64,000 nucleotides of DNA from Strigamia acuminata (Eukaryota > Arthropoda > Chilopoda > Geophilomorpha > Linotaeniidae), in contig OX442315.1 in NCBI GenBank assembly GCA_949358305.1, positions 19,866,427 to 19,930,426 of the forward strand, written 5' to 3'. Position 1 is the stretch's first letter, and the number at the start of each line of letters is the position of its first letter. The notes below the pieces were generated by a model that made no database searches, was not told where the DNA came from, and was given only the letters and a program-made list of their open reading frames with translations. Made by a program: the position numbers and the translations under genes. Positions 23,133 through 35,170 of this stretch are shown piece by piece.

Positions 23133-24244
23133 ACTAATATGGGTAATTTAAAGGGATATAAGAAAGAATTTATATTTTTATGGATGTGGCTAAGATCGTG
23201 CCAATTCCAAGTAGGCATGATTGATGCGTTGGCACTTTTTAAATTTTCTTTTTTCTTTTTTTTTTTTTCATTTTTATGTTATAAGTGAAAATGAAAATTG
23301 TATAAGAGACTAAAGTTCTGTCTCCAAAAGCAATAGAGAGAGCCATTTTGAAAGAAATAAAGTTTTATCATAGGTTAGAAGTGTCCATTACTGCAACCAT
23401 GCTATTGTGGCCAAAGTTGGAAGTAGGTCTCAAAAATCACCATTGATGCTCTACACTGTTTTAAAGTATGGGGAAGTTGGCAGTTGTCACAAGATATTTT
23501 TCGATATATATTGCAAGCCAAATAACTGATGGATTTTATTATAATTTTTTTTGGGAAAAGATAGTGGCGTTTCAAAACATTCGTTTTATCTCTTGTCGTT
23601 TCTTCAGCATGGTCACACTTCTAGGAAGACATTTCTCATTATCGTTTAGATTATATTTTGGATAGGTTGGTATAAAAACTTCAGTTGAGTTGGCTGAACG
23701 TAAGTTATGTTTTGGTATTATTTATTAAAAAAAAATAAATTAGGTTGGAACACAATGGATATATTGATGTTTATGATGTTTTGGTATATTATGTGACACA
23801 AGACTTGGTTTATTATTTCTTTATTTTTTTTTTATCTCTGAAACTTGCAATGCGATTATGAGGTTCTTTCGGCACGTCGGGCTTTCCTAATAATTTGCCG
23901 CATTACATCTTGACTTGGAAGTGACACAGTCATACTAGACACGTTTCATTAATATATTCTCCCTAGAATGCCTGAGGAGGAGCTTCTATAGTTACAACAT
24001 CATGTTATATAAAACAAGCTTGGTTTGAGAAGAAAGGTAAAGAATAAACTTTGTAAATTGTAAATACAGAAATTCTATAAAATTACCCATAGATCGGGTT
24101 AGATTAGGCGAACTTGATAAAAGGCCTTCAGATTAAACGAACCGAAACACTCGGTACATTCGATAAAGAATTAGCACAAATCTAATTGATCAACAACCCA
24201 TTACAAAAGGGCTAGATGATAAGGTCCGACATTCTTGAATGTAA

Positions 24245-24310
24245 CTCGTGTTCGCTCGTGCTGCAAGATAGCTTAAGTATTACCACGAGATTCTCGTGTT
24301 AAATCTCGTG
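24245..24310. promoter_or_regulatory. Cluster of five CTCGTG/CACGAG hexamers
   Basis: The hexamer occurs at 24245, 24255, 24283 (inverted), 24293 and 24305 within 66 bp. CACGAG fits the CACNAG N-box bound by Hairy/E(spl)-type repressors in insects. Two of the copies also form a small hairpin. Function is inferred only from the clustering. Confidence 0.35.
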
Positions 24311-24990
24311 GCACGACGTAACACATTACCGTACTTGCCTTTTTGGAATGCTCCTCCTGAACTGTAGATAACAACACCACACAATACGAACACCAAAGTT
24401 ATAGTCGCAATGTCAATAAATTGTACATTTAAACATCAAAGTGATTTACATGCTTTTGAAAAGTTCGAGTCAATAGGCGTGGGCGTTCAATACTATTTCA
24501 CTTTACTGCTCTGTTTGCGATGCCTCTTTTCAAAGCAGCAAATTGAATGCCACTAATGTTACGCACCACAGTCGGTAAATTAGATCACTTGATTATATTT
24601 TTAGCAAACTTTTGGTTTTTTCCATTGCCGCCGTCTGATGTTCATTGTTCAACCTCTAAACATCCTTGCTTTTCACATACACACACAGAAGCACTCAAAG
24701 AGTAGATATCCGCAGCAGCAGAGAGGTTTCACAGTTATATGGCTCTAGACTGACTGTAAATGCACAAATATTTTTTGCTTACACCTTACAGCTACCCTAT
24801 TCACTCAAAAATAACATCGTGGTGTTTGTTGTATTCGAGTTTTCCTAGAAATGGCAATTTTGTAAACATTGAGCAAAAATTCGACCTCTTCTAATACAGC
24901 ACCATGGTGATGGATTTGAATATAATACCATGGAGTTGTATTCCATTTTTAATCTAAGAATACGACGTAGTAATGTTTTTTTTTGCTCCT

Positions 24991-25040
24991 GACAAAACTT
25001 CGCAAAACTTTACAAAACTTGCCAAAACTTAACAAAACTT
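24991..25040. repeat. Five CAAAACTT units at exact 10-bp spacing
   Basis: CAAAACTT occurs at 24993, 25003, 25013, 25023 and 25033, each separated by two varying bases. The spacing is one helical turn. Confidence 0.85.
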
Positions 25041-25815
25041 GGCTCAGGCCTGGAGATAGAAACTTTAGTACGAGTTGGCTGAAACACAAACACAAGAGTG
25101 AGGAGAGGTTGTTAAAACTGACACGTGACGTGATGTACGAGTATTTTAACAGCATTAGGTTTGTTTTGAACTTTTAGAATCAGCATTCGAAAGAGAAAAA
25201 GATTTTTATCATGGAAACTTGAATCAATACGTGCATTAGCGATATGAATAGATTTACCAACTGCTCATATTTTCTTCCAATTTGATTTTTGTCACAAACG
25301 ATTTCCAATTTTCTTTGATCTTGCTCGTATAGTGCTTTACTCTGTAGTGGAACATACCCACGTCCACGTGCCAAGTGCAAATGAAGTGTGAAATTTATTA
25401 CTCCACCTTCCTTTTTTCTCTTTTAATATTGTCTTCCCGCCTTCCAAATTTTCTGCGTTCAACCGACAAGAGATAATGGGGCTCTGAAGACGACGCTAAT
25501 GATTATTTTGGGCATTAGGCCAAGAGATAAGAACAACGACATCTGACAACTTACTTGATCGCTTTCTCTGGTTTAATTGGAACCTCCCAAAGTGCAGTGT
25601 TTCTATCTGATTTTGTGCTGAAAAAAATTCAATAACAGTATTTGTATGCCAAAATATTGATGCATTTATGTATCAATCTATACGAGTCTAAAGCCATTCA
25701 TTTGAAAGGAAATGCAATTTTCCAACCGTACCTATCCAATTCATTACAATAGAGATTGGTGCAGTGCTTCGTCAATTTTCTATAAAAATGCAAACTTGTG
25801 CGGAATTTACGAATA

Positions 25816-26611
25816 CAGTGGGGGGCAAAACTAAGTTAACAAACGCATCATGTTGATTCTAACGGCTGTATCTCGGGAAAAAAGAGAGGAAGATTAATAA
25901 AAATACTCTACATCAGTGTTGGTTTGGGGATGCACAAAGTTGGAAATCTCCCATCCATCGAAGAAATAATTGATCCCTATGTGTACAGAGACATTTTAGA
26001 AAGAAATCTTGATGAATAAAAAAATAAGGGGGGTGGTTGTAGCAACAGGACAACAACCAAAAACATACATCGAAATTTGCGCGAGAGTATTTCACACACA
26101 AAAAAAATCAGACAACTCCAGTGGTCTTCTCAGTTATTTTAACCTTAATCTAATTTAACATTTATGAGATAATTTCTTGATTTGCACCCAAAAGTTCCTC
26201 TAGAATTGAGAAAAAAATGTTCCATGGTTGAAATTAGCATTTCTTGATATTTGGTGTAAAATATCTCCATCAATGCTACTGAAATTGCTTGAAAGTATGG
26301 CTGAATGGTTGAAAGCAATACTACAAGCTAAAGGATGGCCAACAAAGCATTAACAGACAATTGTTTAAGGTTGTTTGATGGTTAACAGAGTTTGTTAACT
26401 TACTTTTGCCTCTTAATTTTTGATGTCACTTCACAAAAAAAATTTTTTCTCAGAAACTAACAGATAGATTTTGATAAAATTTTAGTTGAATAAAGTAGGA
26501 TGTTGTACAAGTATCCAGTTACAATTTTATTAATTTTCCTCTCTTTTTTCCCGAGATACTGCCGTTAGAATCAACATGATGCGTTTGTTAACTTAGTTTT
26601 GCCCCCCACTG
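25816..26611 (+). mobile_element. Tc1-type transposon copy 1 (decayed)
   Basis: Terminal inverted repeats of about 80 bp begin CAGTGGGGGGCAAAACTAAG and end with the complement, flanked by TA on both sides (25814-25815, 26612-26613). That is the Tc1/mariner signature. A plus-strand fragment (25921-26019) reads KVGNLPSIEEIIDPYVYRDI, like the central part of Tc1 transposases. A later segment gives a broken version of the LNPIEH region. Stops and deletions make it inactive. Confidence 0.8.
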
Positions 26612-26613
26612 TA

Positions 26614-27682
26614 CGTGAACTTTTGATATTTTATTATATTTCTGCAACAAATGAGGATCAAGAATAATTAATTTGACAAATTGCTTGCATTTTATCACTG
26701 GTAATTGATTAACGAAACGAAGTCTTACACATATTTATTCTAGGAGAAAATTTGTAATTAAATTTTCGATACTTTTAGGTTCCACGTGCCAAACTGGTCG
26801 TCTTATGGCGAAAATCTCGTTAGAGAAAACGCTTTTTTGACCTTTCAGTGGTTCGCTTAGACATTGTAATTGGGATAGAAAGCTGCCCTGTGGCTTGTGT
26901 AAAGCAGCACTTAAAGTGCACTTGATTTTCATCACATGCAACCTGCAAGATACACCATAAAAGTGCAAGTGTGCACCAAAAAAGTATATTTTTGCATCTA
27001 CTGTATAAAATATACATAAATGCAGTCGCATTTTATTTTTTAGAGTGTAGAAAAGAATAGAAAAGTTGAAAAACTTTTTAGAGATGGGCAATCATTGCAA
27101 ACTTTATCCACACCTGGTGGTGCGAGTTGTACTACTCTAATTACAATTTAAGTATAGGCAAAAAAATTGAAGAAAAACATGATTAATTATGAACAAAAAT
27201 TTAAAAAGTAAAATATTTTGCTAATTTGGAGATGAGCAAAGCGCACATCTACTTGAATTCTGTTGTTTACACTTATTCAATTGGCAAAGGCGCCAATTAC
27301 GTTTCCGGTGCAGGGCAATGGTTTTTATCGGCAAAGCGCTTCTAATGATACTTGAGCTGTAAGAGTACACAGTGTAGTTTGTAACTAAGCTGGACCTGCC
27401 GGAAGTTAGGATGATCGACGCTTGGCTATAACGAGTGGACACATTTCATTATGTGGGATTCGTGCAGTATGTTGTCCTGTTAAATTAAAGAGACAATAAA
27501 GATGCATTGATGGGTTCTGTCAACGAGTCACTCTTTGTTCAATGAATATTCTGAAAAATTTAATTAGTTTTAAACGATTGTTCAAACTGTTCAGGTTTTT
27601 TTTTTATATTTATACTAGCAGTTTTTTGTGGTATAGTCCACAAATTATTATTTTTTAAGCAAACTTTACGTCATTTCTTTAA
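26614..27682. other. Non-coding spacer
   Basis: Short frames such as 26735-27091 (minus) show no domain, no splice context and no conserved motif. I see nothing supportable here. Confidence 0.5.
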
Positions 27683-28493
27683 TGCCTAGTTTACACTTGA
27701 ACCACTTTTGAAGAAGTTGCCACTAAACTCTGGTTCGACTCAAGAGGGTGCCCTTCTCCCATTGGCCGAGCCGCATTACTCCCACCTCAAGTTTGTATTA
27801 CTACCACTAGGAGAAGTAGTTTTTATTTTTATTATGTTTTGTGATTGCTATTACTATTTAAGTTGATATAATTTTGTCGATCCTTTTCGGAAATAACATT
27901 TCTATGCACATATAACTGAAAAACTCATGTTTGTTCTGTTTATTGGTTATTATGTCTGGAAAGAAAACAAGTTTGAATTTTTGGCCATTGCCTAGGCAAT
28001 CGATTACAATGTCTGTACATTGGAATGCATTTCTGGTATTTGGGTCTACATTTTTGGATCACTACACCAGTGATACGGCTCGGCCAATGGGAGAAGGGCA
28101 CCCTCTTGAGTCGAACCAGAGTATATACGAAGAGAACTTTAATTTGTAGAAGCTAAAAAGTGAGTGTTCACATTAGTGGGGAATAGGGATGTTCTGTTGA
28201 AATTTGTGACTTTTTTAGGAGTAAATAATGTATTCCGAAAATAAATGTAGATTGTTTATTTTAATGCCGAAAGCAGCCTTAAAAGTTGGATTGGCATCCA
28301 TCTTTTATTTTGAATTTTCCCAAGATCAGTCACATGACAGAATGGGGGCGGGACTTAGAGTTATGACGTCAAGTTGTAGAAGTCACTTCTACAACTTAAA
28401 GTTGTAGAAAACTAGAACAAGTGTGAACACAAGAGTTTCTGTAAGTTAGGTAGTTATGTAGAAAAGTGGTTCAAGTGTGAACTGAATATGGCA
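27683..28493. mobile_element. MITE family A, interrupted by MITE family B
   Basis: The ends TGCCTAGTTTACACTTGAAC and the complement of TGCCATATTCAGTTCACACT share a CACTTGAACCACTTTT core. TAA flanks both sides, a PIF/Harbinger-like 3-bp duplication. A second inverted-repeat element (27727-28122) sits inside. The right part also has its own hairpin at about 28371-28410. Confidence 0.65.
27727..28122. mobile_element. MITE family B, copy 1
   Basis: Inverted ends read CTCTGGTTCGACTCAAGAG and its complement. They extend, with small differences, through GGGTGCCCTTCTCCCATTGG and GAGCCGCATTACT. The same termini and interior occur at 57638-57948. The target duplication is not clear for this copy. Confidence 0.75.
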
Positions 28494-28762
28494 TAAGTTT
28501 TAAGTGAATACCTTTTTTTTTTGCCATCTATCGATTGATTTTTCTTAACGCTTAGGCTTATTTCAGTTCTTTTGTTGAATTTGCAAAAATTGTTGAATTT
28601 GTTAATGCAAACCAGGCAAAGAAACAATGAAGGGATTACGCATTGTTTGAACTTGCAGATGAGCAGCTTTTATAGTACAAAGGGTTTTCCGAACGTTCCG
28701 ATTGGTTTTCGTGGTCAGGTGATCGGTAAGAGCTAATCAAATTGCCAAAGTGTTGACACAAC

Positions 28763-28784
28763 CACACACACACACACACACACA
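28763..28784. repeat. (CA)n microsatellite
   Basis: About 11 uninterrupted CA units. Confidence 0.9.
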
Positions 28785-28973
28785 GGCTAACAATTAATCC
28801 CGACTGGCTTTAGTAAAAGTTTCGAGGCCATGTATGGCGCTTTGTTTTAATACTTGTGAAATGCTGTCATGGCAATTCACAATGCGCTCAATTCCATTTC
28901 TGTAAGCTTTAAGTCACTTATTTCACCAGGACTAAACTCTGTACGTGTGTTAATTAACCATAAAAGTTTATTT

Positions 28974-29528
28974 TAGACTTCTAAACCTGGTGTTTAGAAA
29001 GTCTCATGAAACGGTCATGTCTGTCCGTCCGTCCGTCCGTTCGTCCGTCTACAACGATTCCGTAAAAACTACCGCAGTTAGAGCCAAACGGACAACGGCA
29101 TTAAATCCAGCATACCTATATTAGTATCCTTTGGTATTTTCAGACTTCTCCGACCTCCGGTTGAATTAATAAACCGGTTTTAGTGCGCTTTTAGCCGTGA
29201 ATTCCATGAAAATTACGGAAATGACGTCATCATGACGACGTCATTTCCGTAATTTTCAAGGAAGACGGTTCACACTTGCGGATACGCCGCGAATACGTTG
29301 CATCCGGGGTTTGCTGCAAATGAGCTGTGATTGGCTGCGAAATAAAATCGAATTAGAAATATTTTCTAGTTTTCCGCGCGATTTATTTCCCGAATTGTAG
29401 CAAACCCGGATGCAACAATTCCGCAGCATATCATATCAAATTTTGGTGGGATTTTGTTTGTTGTTGCTTTATATTGGCAAAATTTCGGTGTTTTATTTAG
29501 GGACAAAAGGACAGGGTTTAGAAGTCTA
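28974..29528. mobile_element. 555-bp inverted-repeat element with CCGT microsatellite
   Basis: The ends TAGACTTCTAAACC and GGTTTAGAAGTCTA are complementary. Inside are a (CCGT)n tract (29022-29049), a strong palindrome around duplicated TGACGTCA-like sites (29202-29263), and a second inverted pair near 29299-29322 and 29396-29420. No coding capacity. It looks like a non-autonomous DNA transposon, perhaps with a smaller one nested inside. Confidence 0.6.
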
Positions 29529-31098
29529 ATGTGTAATGCTTCCCTGCATTACAAATCCCAGCTTGTTTATATTTGCGTGCAATTACAGTAGTTTGGATAG
29601 CTTACTTACTTATTCAAATAAATTGTTTATTTTCTTGGTAAAAGTTAATAAGCATTGTTGAAAACAACTTGTAATCTAGTATCGGTTTAAATTTGGATTT
29701 ATAGAATATTAGTGTGAGGCTTCGAGGGCGACATTGGGTTCCAATCGCATGCTTTCAGGCGAGGAAACCAAAATCTTCAGTGGAATTGATGGATCAGTCA
29801 AGGAAAGAGATTTTTCTCTTTCTCTGGACTGAAACGGGTGAACCGGTCTATAATCCGAGTGGTCGTGTAGGTTAAGCTTATCTGTCTAAGACTATTCATC
29901 ACTTTCCGTCTTCTCTTGTTGCAAAGAAAAATGATTTTATAAATACAATGTGAAGTGGTAGCCAGAAGTGGCTACCAATCACTGTCAGCTACATGAACAA
30001 ATGCCCTCTTTCGATCAAAACCTTAAAACCAGTGTGGTGGTCTACATGGTTTTTGTACTTATGTTTTCACTCATATCCAGAGACCAGAGAAACCATCACA
30101 GAGAAACAAGGAGTGAAAATGGCAGCAATATGTCAAAAGTTTAGGACATGAATATGGCACTTGTATGACCCATGTGGGCTCGTGTGACACAGATTTACAA
30201 GTTAGTGGTATAATTACATTGGGGATGAGAATTCAACAAGCTGCTTCTAGTCTAAAGAGCATAATTTATGCTCTTATTTATGCTATATAAATAGTAAAAT
30301 ACAGACTACCATGTGCATCTATATTTCATGCGTGAATTGGACGTTTTTCTCTTACATTTGGTGTGAAGATGAAGATGATCACAAAGTTTGAAATATGAAT
30401 AAACAGAGGGAAACATTTATTTTTATTCTTTTTGTAATGTGTAATATGAAAGGCATAAAACGTGTCTGATACTGGACAATATCCAAAATAAAATTTAAAT
30501 TTGCAACAATGGCAATTCCATAATTGTCTTGCTTATAAGTTTATTATTTTTATAGTGGTTTTTAAGCTGTGACCTGTGAAAGGAACACACCCTTTGGTGT
30601 CAAAATTCAATGTGTGCAGGCTGTACTTATTCTCGGCGACCTGTAATTTCCGGTTTTAATAATTTGGGGAGGTTAGCAATCGTAAAATAGGAAATAAAAC
30701 CATGTGTAATGCAAATAATAGAAGTGTTAAGGGGTTTGAGACCTGTTGTGCCGTTTTGCTGTGTTTTTATATTGTAAAATATTTGAAGAAAGCCATAAAA
30801 TATTAAAATAAGTTGTATCTGGTGTGAGCACATTGTAATGCCGTCACTGTAGTGTTTGTTTGTTCTATGTTTAATTGAATTTATTCATTCCCTATAGTTG
30901 GGACATGATTAAGTTCACATAGTTTAAGCGTGAATAAAATTGGCTGACGGTTGAACATTTCGCAAAAGTCCTTCAGCTACTTAGTCGGTCTCAAGTGGTA
31001 CGTGACGGATCACGAATGGCATACCAGAGACGTAGAGTATAAAGACATGCTAACTTGATTACATCTGCACTTGTTTCCAAAGATAGTGATCCCGGGTT

Positions 31099-31311
31099 TT
31101 ACGGCGACTGTAGATGGAAATGTTGGCCATAAAGGGAACGTATGGAATTCCAAGAATGATTGCAACTCGTCTCTATTTGAGTAAAGTTTCTTTGAGCTGG
31201 TAATAACACTATGCTTGAGACATAAATTGGCCTATGATACGTTGTTGCATCCGGATATGAAATGACTGCTATTAACCCGAATGGTGAGGCATCAGCATCA
31301 ACTGTCACCAA
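31099..31311 (-). pseudogene. Remnant of gypsy RNase H domain
   Basis: The minus-strand frame reads MVTVDADASPFGL, then RPIYVSSIVLLPAQRNFTQI and SIRSLYGQHFHLQS. This is the DAS motif and following core of a Ty3/gypsy RNase H. The catalytic Glu region (normally xEREAL) is mutated (ETSCNHSW). The neighbouring sequence no longer aligns to RT or integrase, so only a scrap of an old element survives. It is not from G1 or G2, whose RNase H sequences differ. Confidence 0.75.
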
Positions 31312-31740
31312 CTGATGTTGCTCAGTGGTTTAACCGTTCAATAGTGTCCAAATTCGATCAAAATCACCTGCGCTGTATTACCATAGGTAACTTTGTTGCT
31401 TGTAATTGGCGCCAATCACTATATGCCATTACGATGCCATATTTTGAGTACAGAACTTAAGTTGCATATAATATACTTATGTATGAAAATTTTTGTGTCT
31501 GTCCGTCGTTAACAATTTGTCAAGTGGCAGTATACAGTGAATAGTCAAATCTTGTCAGCATTGACCGTTACCAGTATAAAATGTAATAGTTAGGTAATGG
31601 AAATGTAACGGTAATAGTATCTAGACTCAGTAAGAAGTAATGATGACGGGTGATAACTATAGTTACGTTTTTGACTAAATACCTGTAACGGTAACTACTA
31701 ACTACTTACCAAATTGCAGTAATGCGTGCAATCCTGCTGG

Positions 31741-31896
31741 AACAAGGCAATTCAAGAAAACTGTTCCCGTTATCCCATTTCGAGAATATTTGTGCAAACC
31801 TTTAGGTTGAAAATCACAGCGTTTATTTTTCCAAAATGTTGGCACAAACGTCCTCGAAATGGGGTAACGGGAACAGTTTCGTTGAATTGCCTTGTT
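31741..31896. mobile_element. 156-bp MITE
   Basis: Arms of 44 bp (31741-31784 and 31853-31896) are near-perfect complements, starting AACAAGGCAATTCAAGAAAA. The loop is about 70 bp. No coding content. Confidence 0.7.
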
Positions 31897-33633
31897 AGTG
31901 TGAAATTATACCATCCATCTAACTTTATTGTGTAATTTTTATTTTGGACCGGAACAACAGGAGTTGACTCTCGTGCCAATTGAGTGGGGTAATGATAGCA
32001 ACTTCTTACAATCGATGTTCACCTTGAATGTACTTGCAACATTCAATTTTTCATGGTGCAATGTGTCTTGCTCCAAAATACACTCTTGATATAAGGTCAA
32101 TATCTGACCAGTCGTCTAGGATGGGTTCGCGATATGGTAGTACGTCTTCTAATTAAATTGTCACACTAGGGGGCTATTTATCAAAACAATTAACAGGGAT
32201 TTATTAACAGGAAATATTAATTAGTAATTACAAATCTTGTGCTATCTTATGCTAAATGGCATGCAATAAATATGGTTAATGAATAAATTATAAATAATGA
32301 ATAATCTAGATTCGGCTGGACTCCCACTTCTCGTTTCGTTTCAAGTAATATGGGTTAGAGTAATCTTTTCTCGTCTGGTCATCAATCGCTTTGTTTGCTT
32401 AAGTTGGTTGATAAACAATTTTTTCCCCGCTCCCATTCAGCGCTGGCCTTGAAGGACACGGTGAATCTTTACAATCTTCAAGATGATGGAAATGGAAATG
32501 TTCCAATCTATTGTGATCGATCAACAGAACGATTCCAAATTATCGTTTAACGTGAATGTCAGAATAATCCTGGGCTTATTCACGACATTCTAAACACTTG
32601 ATACGATACACTGTCTGTATCAATCCCTTCGGATGAGGCTCCAAAGCGCTCGTCTCGGATTAGATTGGTACTCTCTTCTCCGACTCGTTCAAAAAAGGGA
32701 CTAAAAACTGGATTCTGAAAAAGCAAGCTGTAATTGACCAAGAAAATGAATCTACTATTTCAATAAGATCATTATCAACCTAATACGTAGTATTGTGCGC
32801 AGTTTTGGTTGACATATTTAAGTAGATATTGTTATTTTTGTATACTAAGTGGTTGATTAATGACGTACAAATTGGCTTATCACTAAATGTGCAGGTTGTT
32901 CTGGCAAGTAATTTATTCTATGCGATGTTGACTTAAAAGTTCTTACTGCAGCGTAATATTATTTTTTTAAATTAATTTTTTTTTATGGTGCCGTTAGTGG
33001 AAGTTTTTTGAGTTTACGTGTTCCTCTAATGATGTAATAATTTGAGTGTTTACAGCTGTTTGCTGTGACAACTAGAAGTTGGGAATCTTTTGTGCAGAAA
33101 ACGTTTTGTGGTAACTTATATACCGGTAGCTGGAAATTTCTGGGAATGTTTATTGAATTTTATTTGTTTCGTGCACATGTGCAGTTTAAAACTTTGATAA
33201 TGGTATATCGTAAATTATTCTTTTGTCCGAGTAAGTTAGGCCTTAAGACAGGAATTGTATTTATTCGTTGTCGTAAAAGGAGTCGCAGACTAGCCAAGGT
33301 TATTAAGGATTTGCCTGCTTTGCTCTGTGTTATTTTCTTGATTTGTAGAATTACTTAGTTGCTTGAATGGGTTTCTTATTCCCTCGGTGCCGTATTCCTG
33401 GGATGACAGAAAAGCATTCCCTTTGCGTGTGGACAGCACAGCTGTGACGCCTGAAATGTGTTAATGTGTACACAAGTTCCCAAGAGTTTCGTTATGTTGT
33501 GTTAGGCGTTTTGCTGATCTTGTAAATTTTCTGTGTTCATATCCGAAAAATTAAAAAGTTATTTTCAAGACTTTTAGCGATTTGTTTAACTTGTGACTTG
33601 CTGGCATGTATGTATAATGGTTCAAATAAATAC
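31897..33633. other. Non-coding spacer
   Basis: The longest frame (33065-33358, plus) has no recognisable domain or splice signals that would tie it to a gene. I see nothing supportable. Confidence 0.5.
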
Positions 33634-33822
33634 ATTTTCACTTTTACTGCTTATTAATAAGCGCTAAAAGTGAAAATGCTTGTTTTTATGATGCAATTTC
33701 TTTATAAGATTTAATTTAGCGAACAATGTCACTGTAATAAAAACGAAATAAAAATGTATTTATTTTTTATTATAGCGGCGTTATTCGCTAAATTAAATAT
33801 TATAAAGAAATTGGGTCGTAAC
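33634..33822. repeat. Two adjacent inverted repeats
   Basis: A hairpin with arms CATTTTCACTTTTA and its complement (33634-33680) is followed by a second pair. In it, CAATTTCTTTATAAGATTTA (about 33693) pairs with the segment ending near 33822. Both look like small palindromic MITE remnants. Confidence 0.55.
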
Positions 33823-34491
33823 AACCAACACAGAATTTGTAGTGTGCACTTTTCCATTATATTGGCCTTTATTAAGGTAGTAACCTGTAAGGATGTTGTG
33901 TAAATTACAAATTAGTGGCGCCAAACCGGTAGTTTTCCCAAATAGAAATGCCGACGACTTTCATTGGCGCCATATGCTATTACCCAATGTATAGGCAGAT
34001 AGACAAGTTGTGGTTGGGCTCAGTTGTTCTCTAAATGCATTTAATTTTAAATTTGTACAAATGCAGTTTTGCAACTGTTTGAAAGCAATAAAAATGTTAA
34101 GTGCTCGTTGATGGCAGTACAAACAGAGCGCCTCCTCTCACAATCAAAACATTTTCACCTTTTTGTAAAATCTCTTTAACTTTGAGAAAAACGTACCTGC
34201 TGGGGATATTTTTATTGGTAAACTCGCTTATATTTCAGAACCATTAAATGCTAAAATGGTTGTTTTTAGGCGAAAACCTTGATATGGAAGGTTTTTTTTC
34301 TTCATACTTTTTTCTTTTGGCTCCTGGCGTTCACCGGTTCTTTCCTTTGTAGTGTTGATGTAAACAGCCGCAGTAACTTGATTGTTGTGGCTTAGGGTTT
34401 CCAAATGTTGTATCTTTGATCAAACAGTAGCTGCATTCAAAAACTGAAATATTTTGTGTTTTACTTCAATTTTAAACCAAAAATGATATTA

Positions 34492-34696
34492 AGGGGTTTC
34501 ATGAAATGAGCGATTAGTTGATTACTTTGATTACTTTGATTAGTCGATTACTTGATGTGTCATGTGACTGGATTCCACCAAACCCATAGAATAATCATTT
34601 CATCAAATAAGCATAATCAAGTAATCAATAACTGAGTGATTATGATTATTGCAATAATCAACTAATCACAATAATCGCTCATTTAATGAAACCCCT
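34492..34696. mobile_element. MITE inserted in family X (AGGGGTTTCAT ends)
   Basis: The inverted ends AGGGGTTTCAT and ATGAAACCCCT are followed inward by ATGAGCGATTA-type repeats. The interior is a run of ATTACTTGATTA-like words. Flanks give TA on both sides, or TTAA/TTAG, so the superfamily (Tc1, PIF or piggyBac-like) is unresolved. Confidence 0.7.
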
Positions 34697-34730
34697 TAGT
34701 ATTTCCTGTTTAAGCCCATGTTAAAACTTA

Positions 34731-35045
34731 GGCAGTGGCTACGTTCATGTCCGACGTGAACGTATTATTTTCATGACGCGCTGTGATTGGCTGAGATCTA
34801 TTCAGGTCGGTTTGTTTCCTCAACGTAATTTTTCTCAAATTCAATGTTTTCGAGGTTTTAGCTTCTTTTTTTCTTACAAGGGGAGGCGTAGCCCCCCCTT
34901 GACCCCCCCAGACCTAACCTTATCTGTTTTTAGCAAAGTTGACAAAATGAGGATTTTCGTCAATGTATTTCAATGCATCTCTCAACCAATCACAGCGCGT
35001 CATGAAAATAATACGTTCATGTCCGACATGAACGTAGCCACTTCG
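34731..35045. mobile_element. MULE-type MITE with 9-bp target duplication
   Basis: A 315-bp element has long inverted ends (AGTGGCTACGTTCATGTC core, extending past TTTTCATGACGCGCTGTGAT). It is flanked by TAAAACTTA at 34722-34730 and 35046-35054. A 9-bp duplication is characteristic of Mutator-like elements. The empty site is preserved in the sister copy at 42737-42874. A short open frame (34773-35048) is not protein-like. Confidence 0.8.
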
Positions 35046-35170
35046 TAAAACTTAACGTACACTTAAACTACAATTTTTATTTTTATTTTTGAATGCAGCT
35101 AGTATTTGGCGTTACCATTAATGGTGTTTTATGTTATAAATATTAAGTTATTGTATTAATAATTAAAAAG

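Larger units (their letters stand above)
34429..35100. mobile_element. MITE family X, copy 1, carrying two nested MITEs
   Basis: The outer ends read AGCTGCATTCAAAAA and its complement. The same element occurs uninterrupted and in opposite orientation at 42737-42874. Comparison shows that copy 1 is the 138-bp element plus two insertions, 34492-34696 and 34731-35045. The second is flanked by TAAAACTTA on both sides. Confidence 0.8.

Noticed and set aside
33065-33358. 97-residue plus-strand frame
   Set aside because: No domain, no codon bias contrast with its surroundings, and no homology that I recognise.
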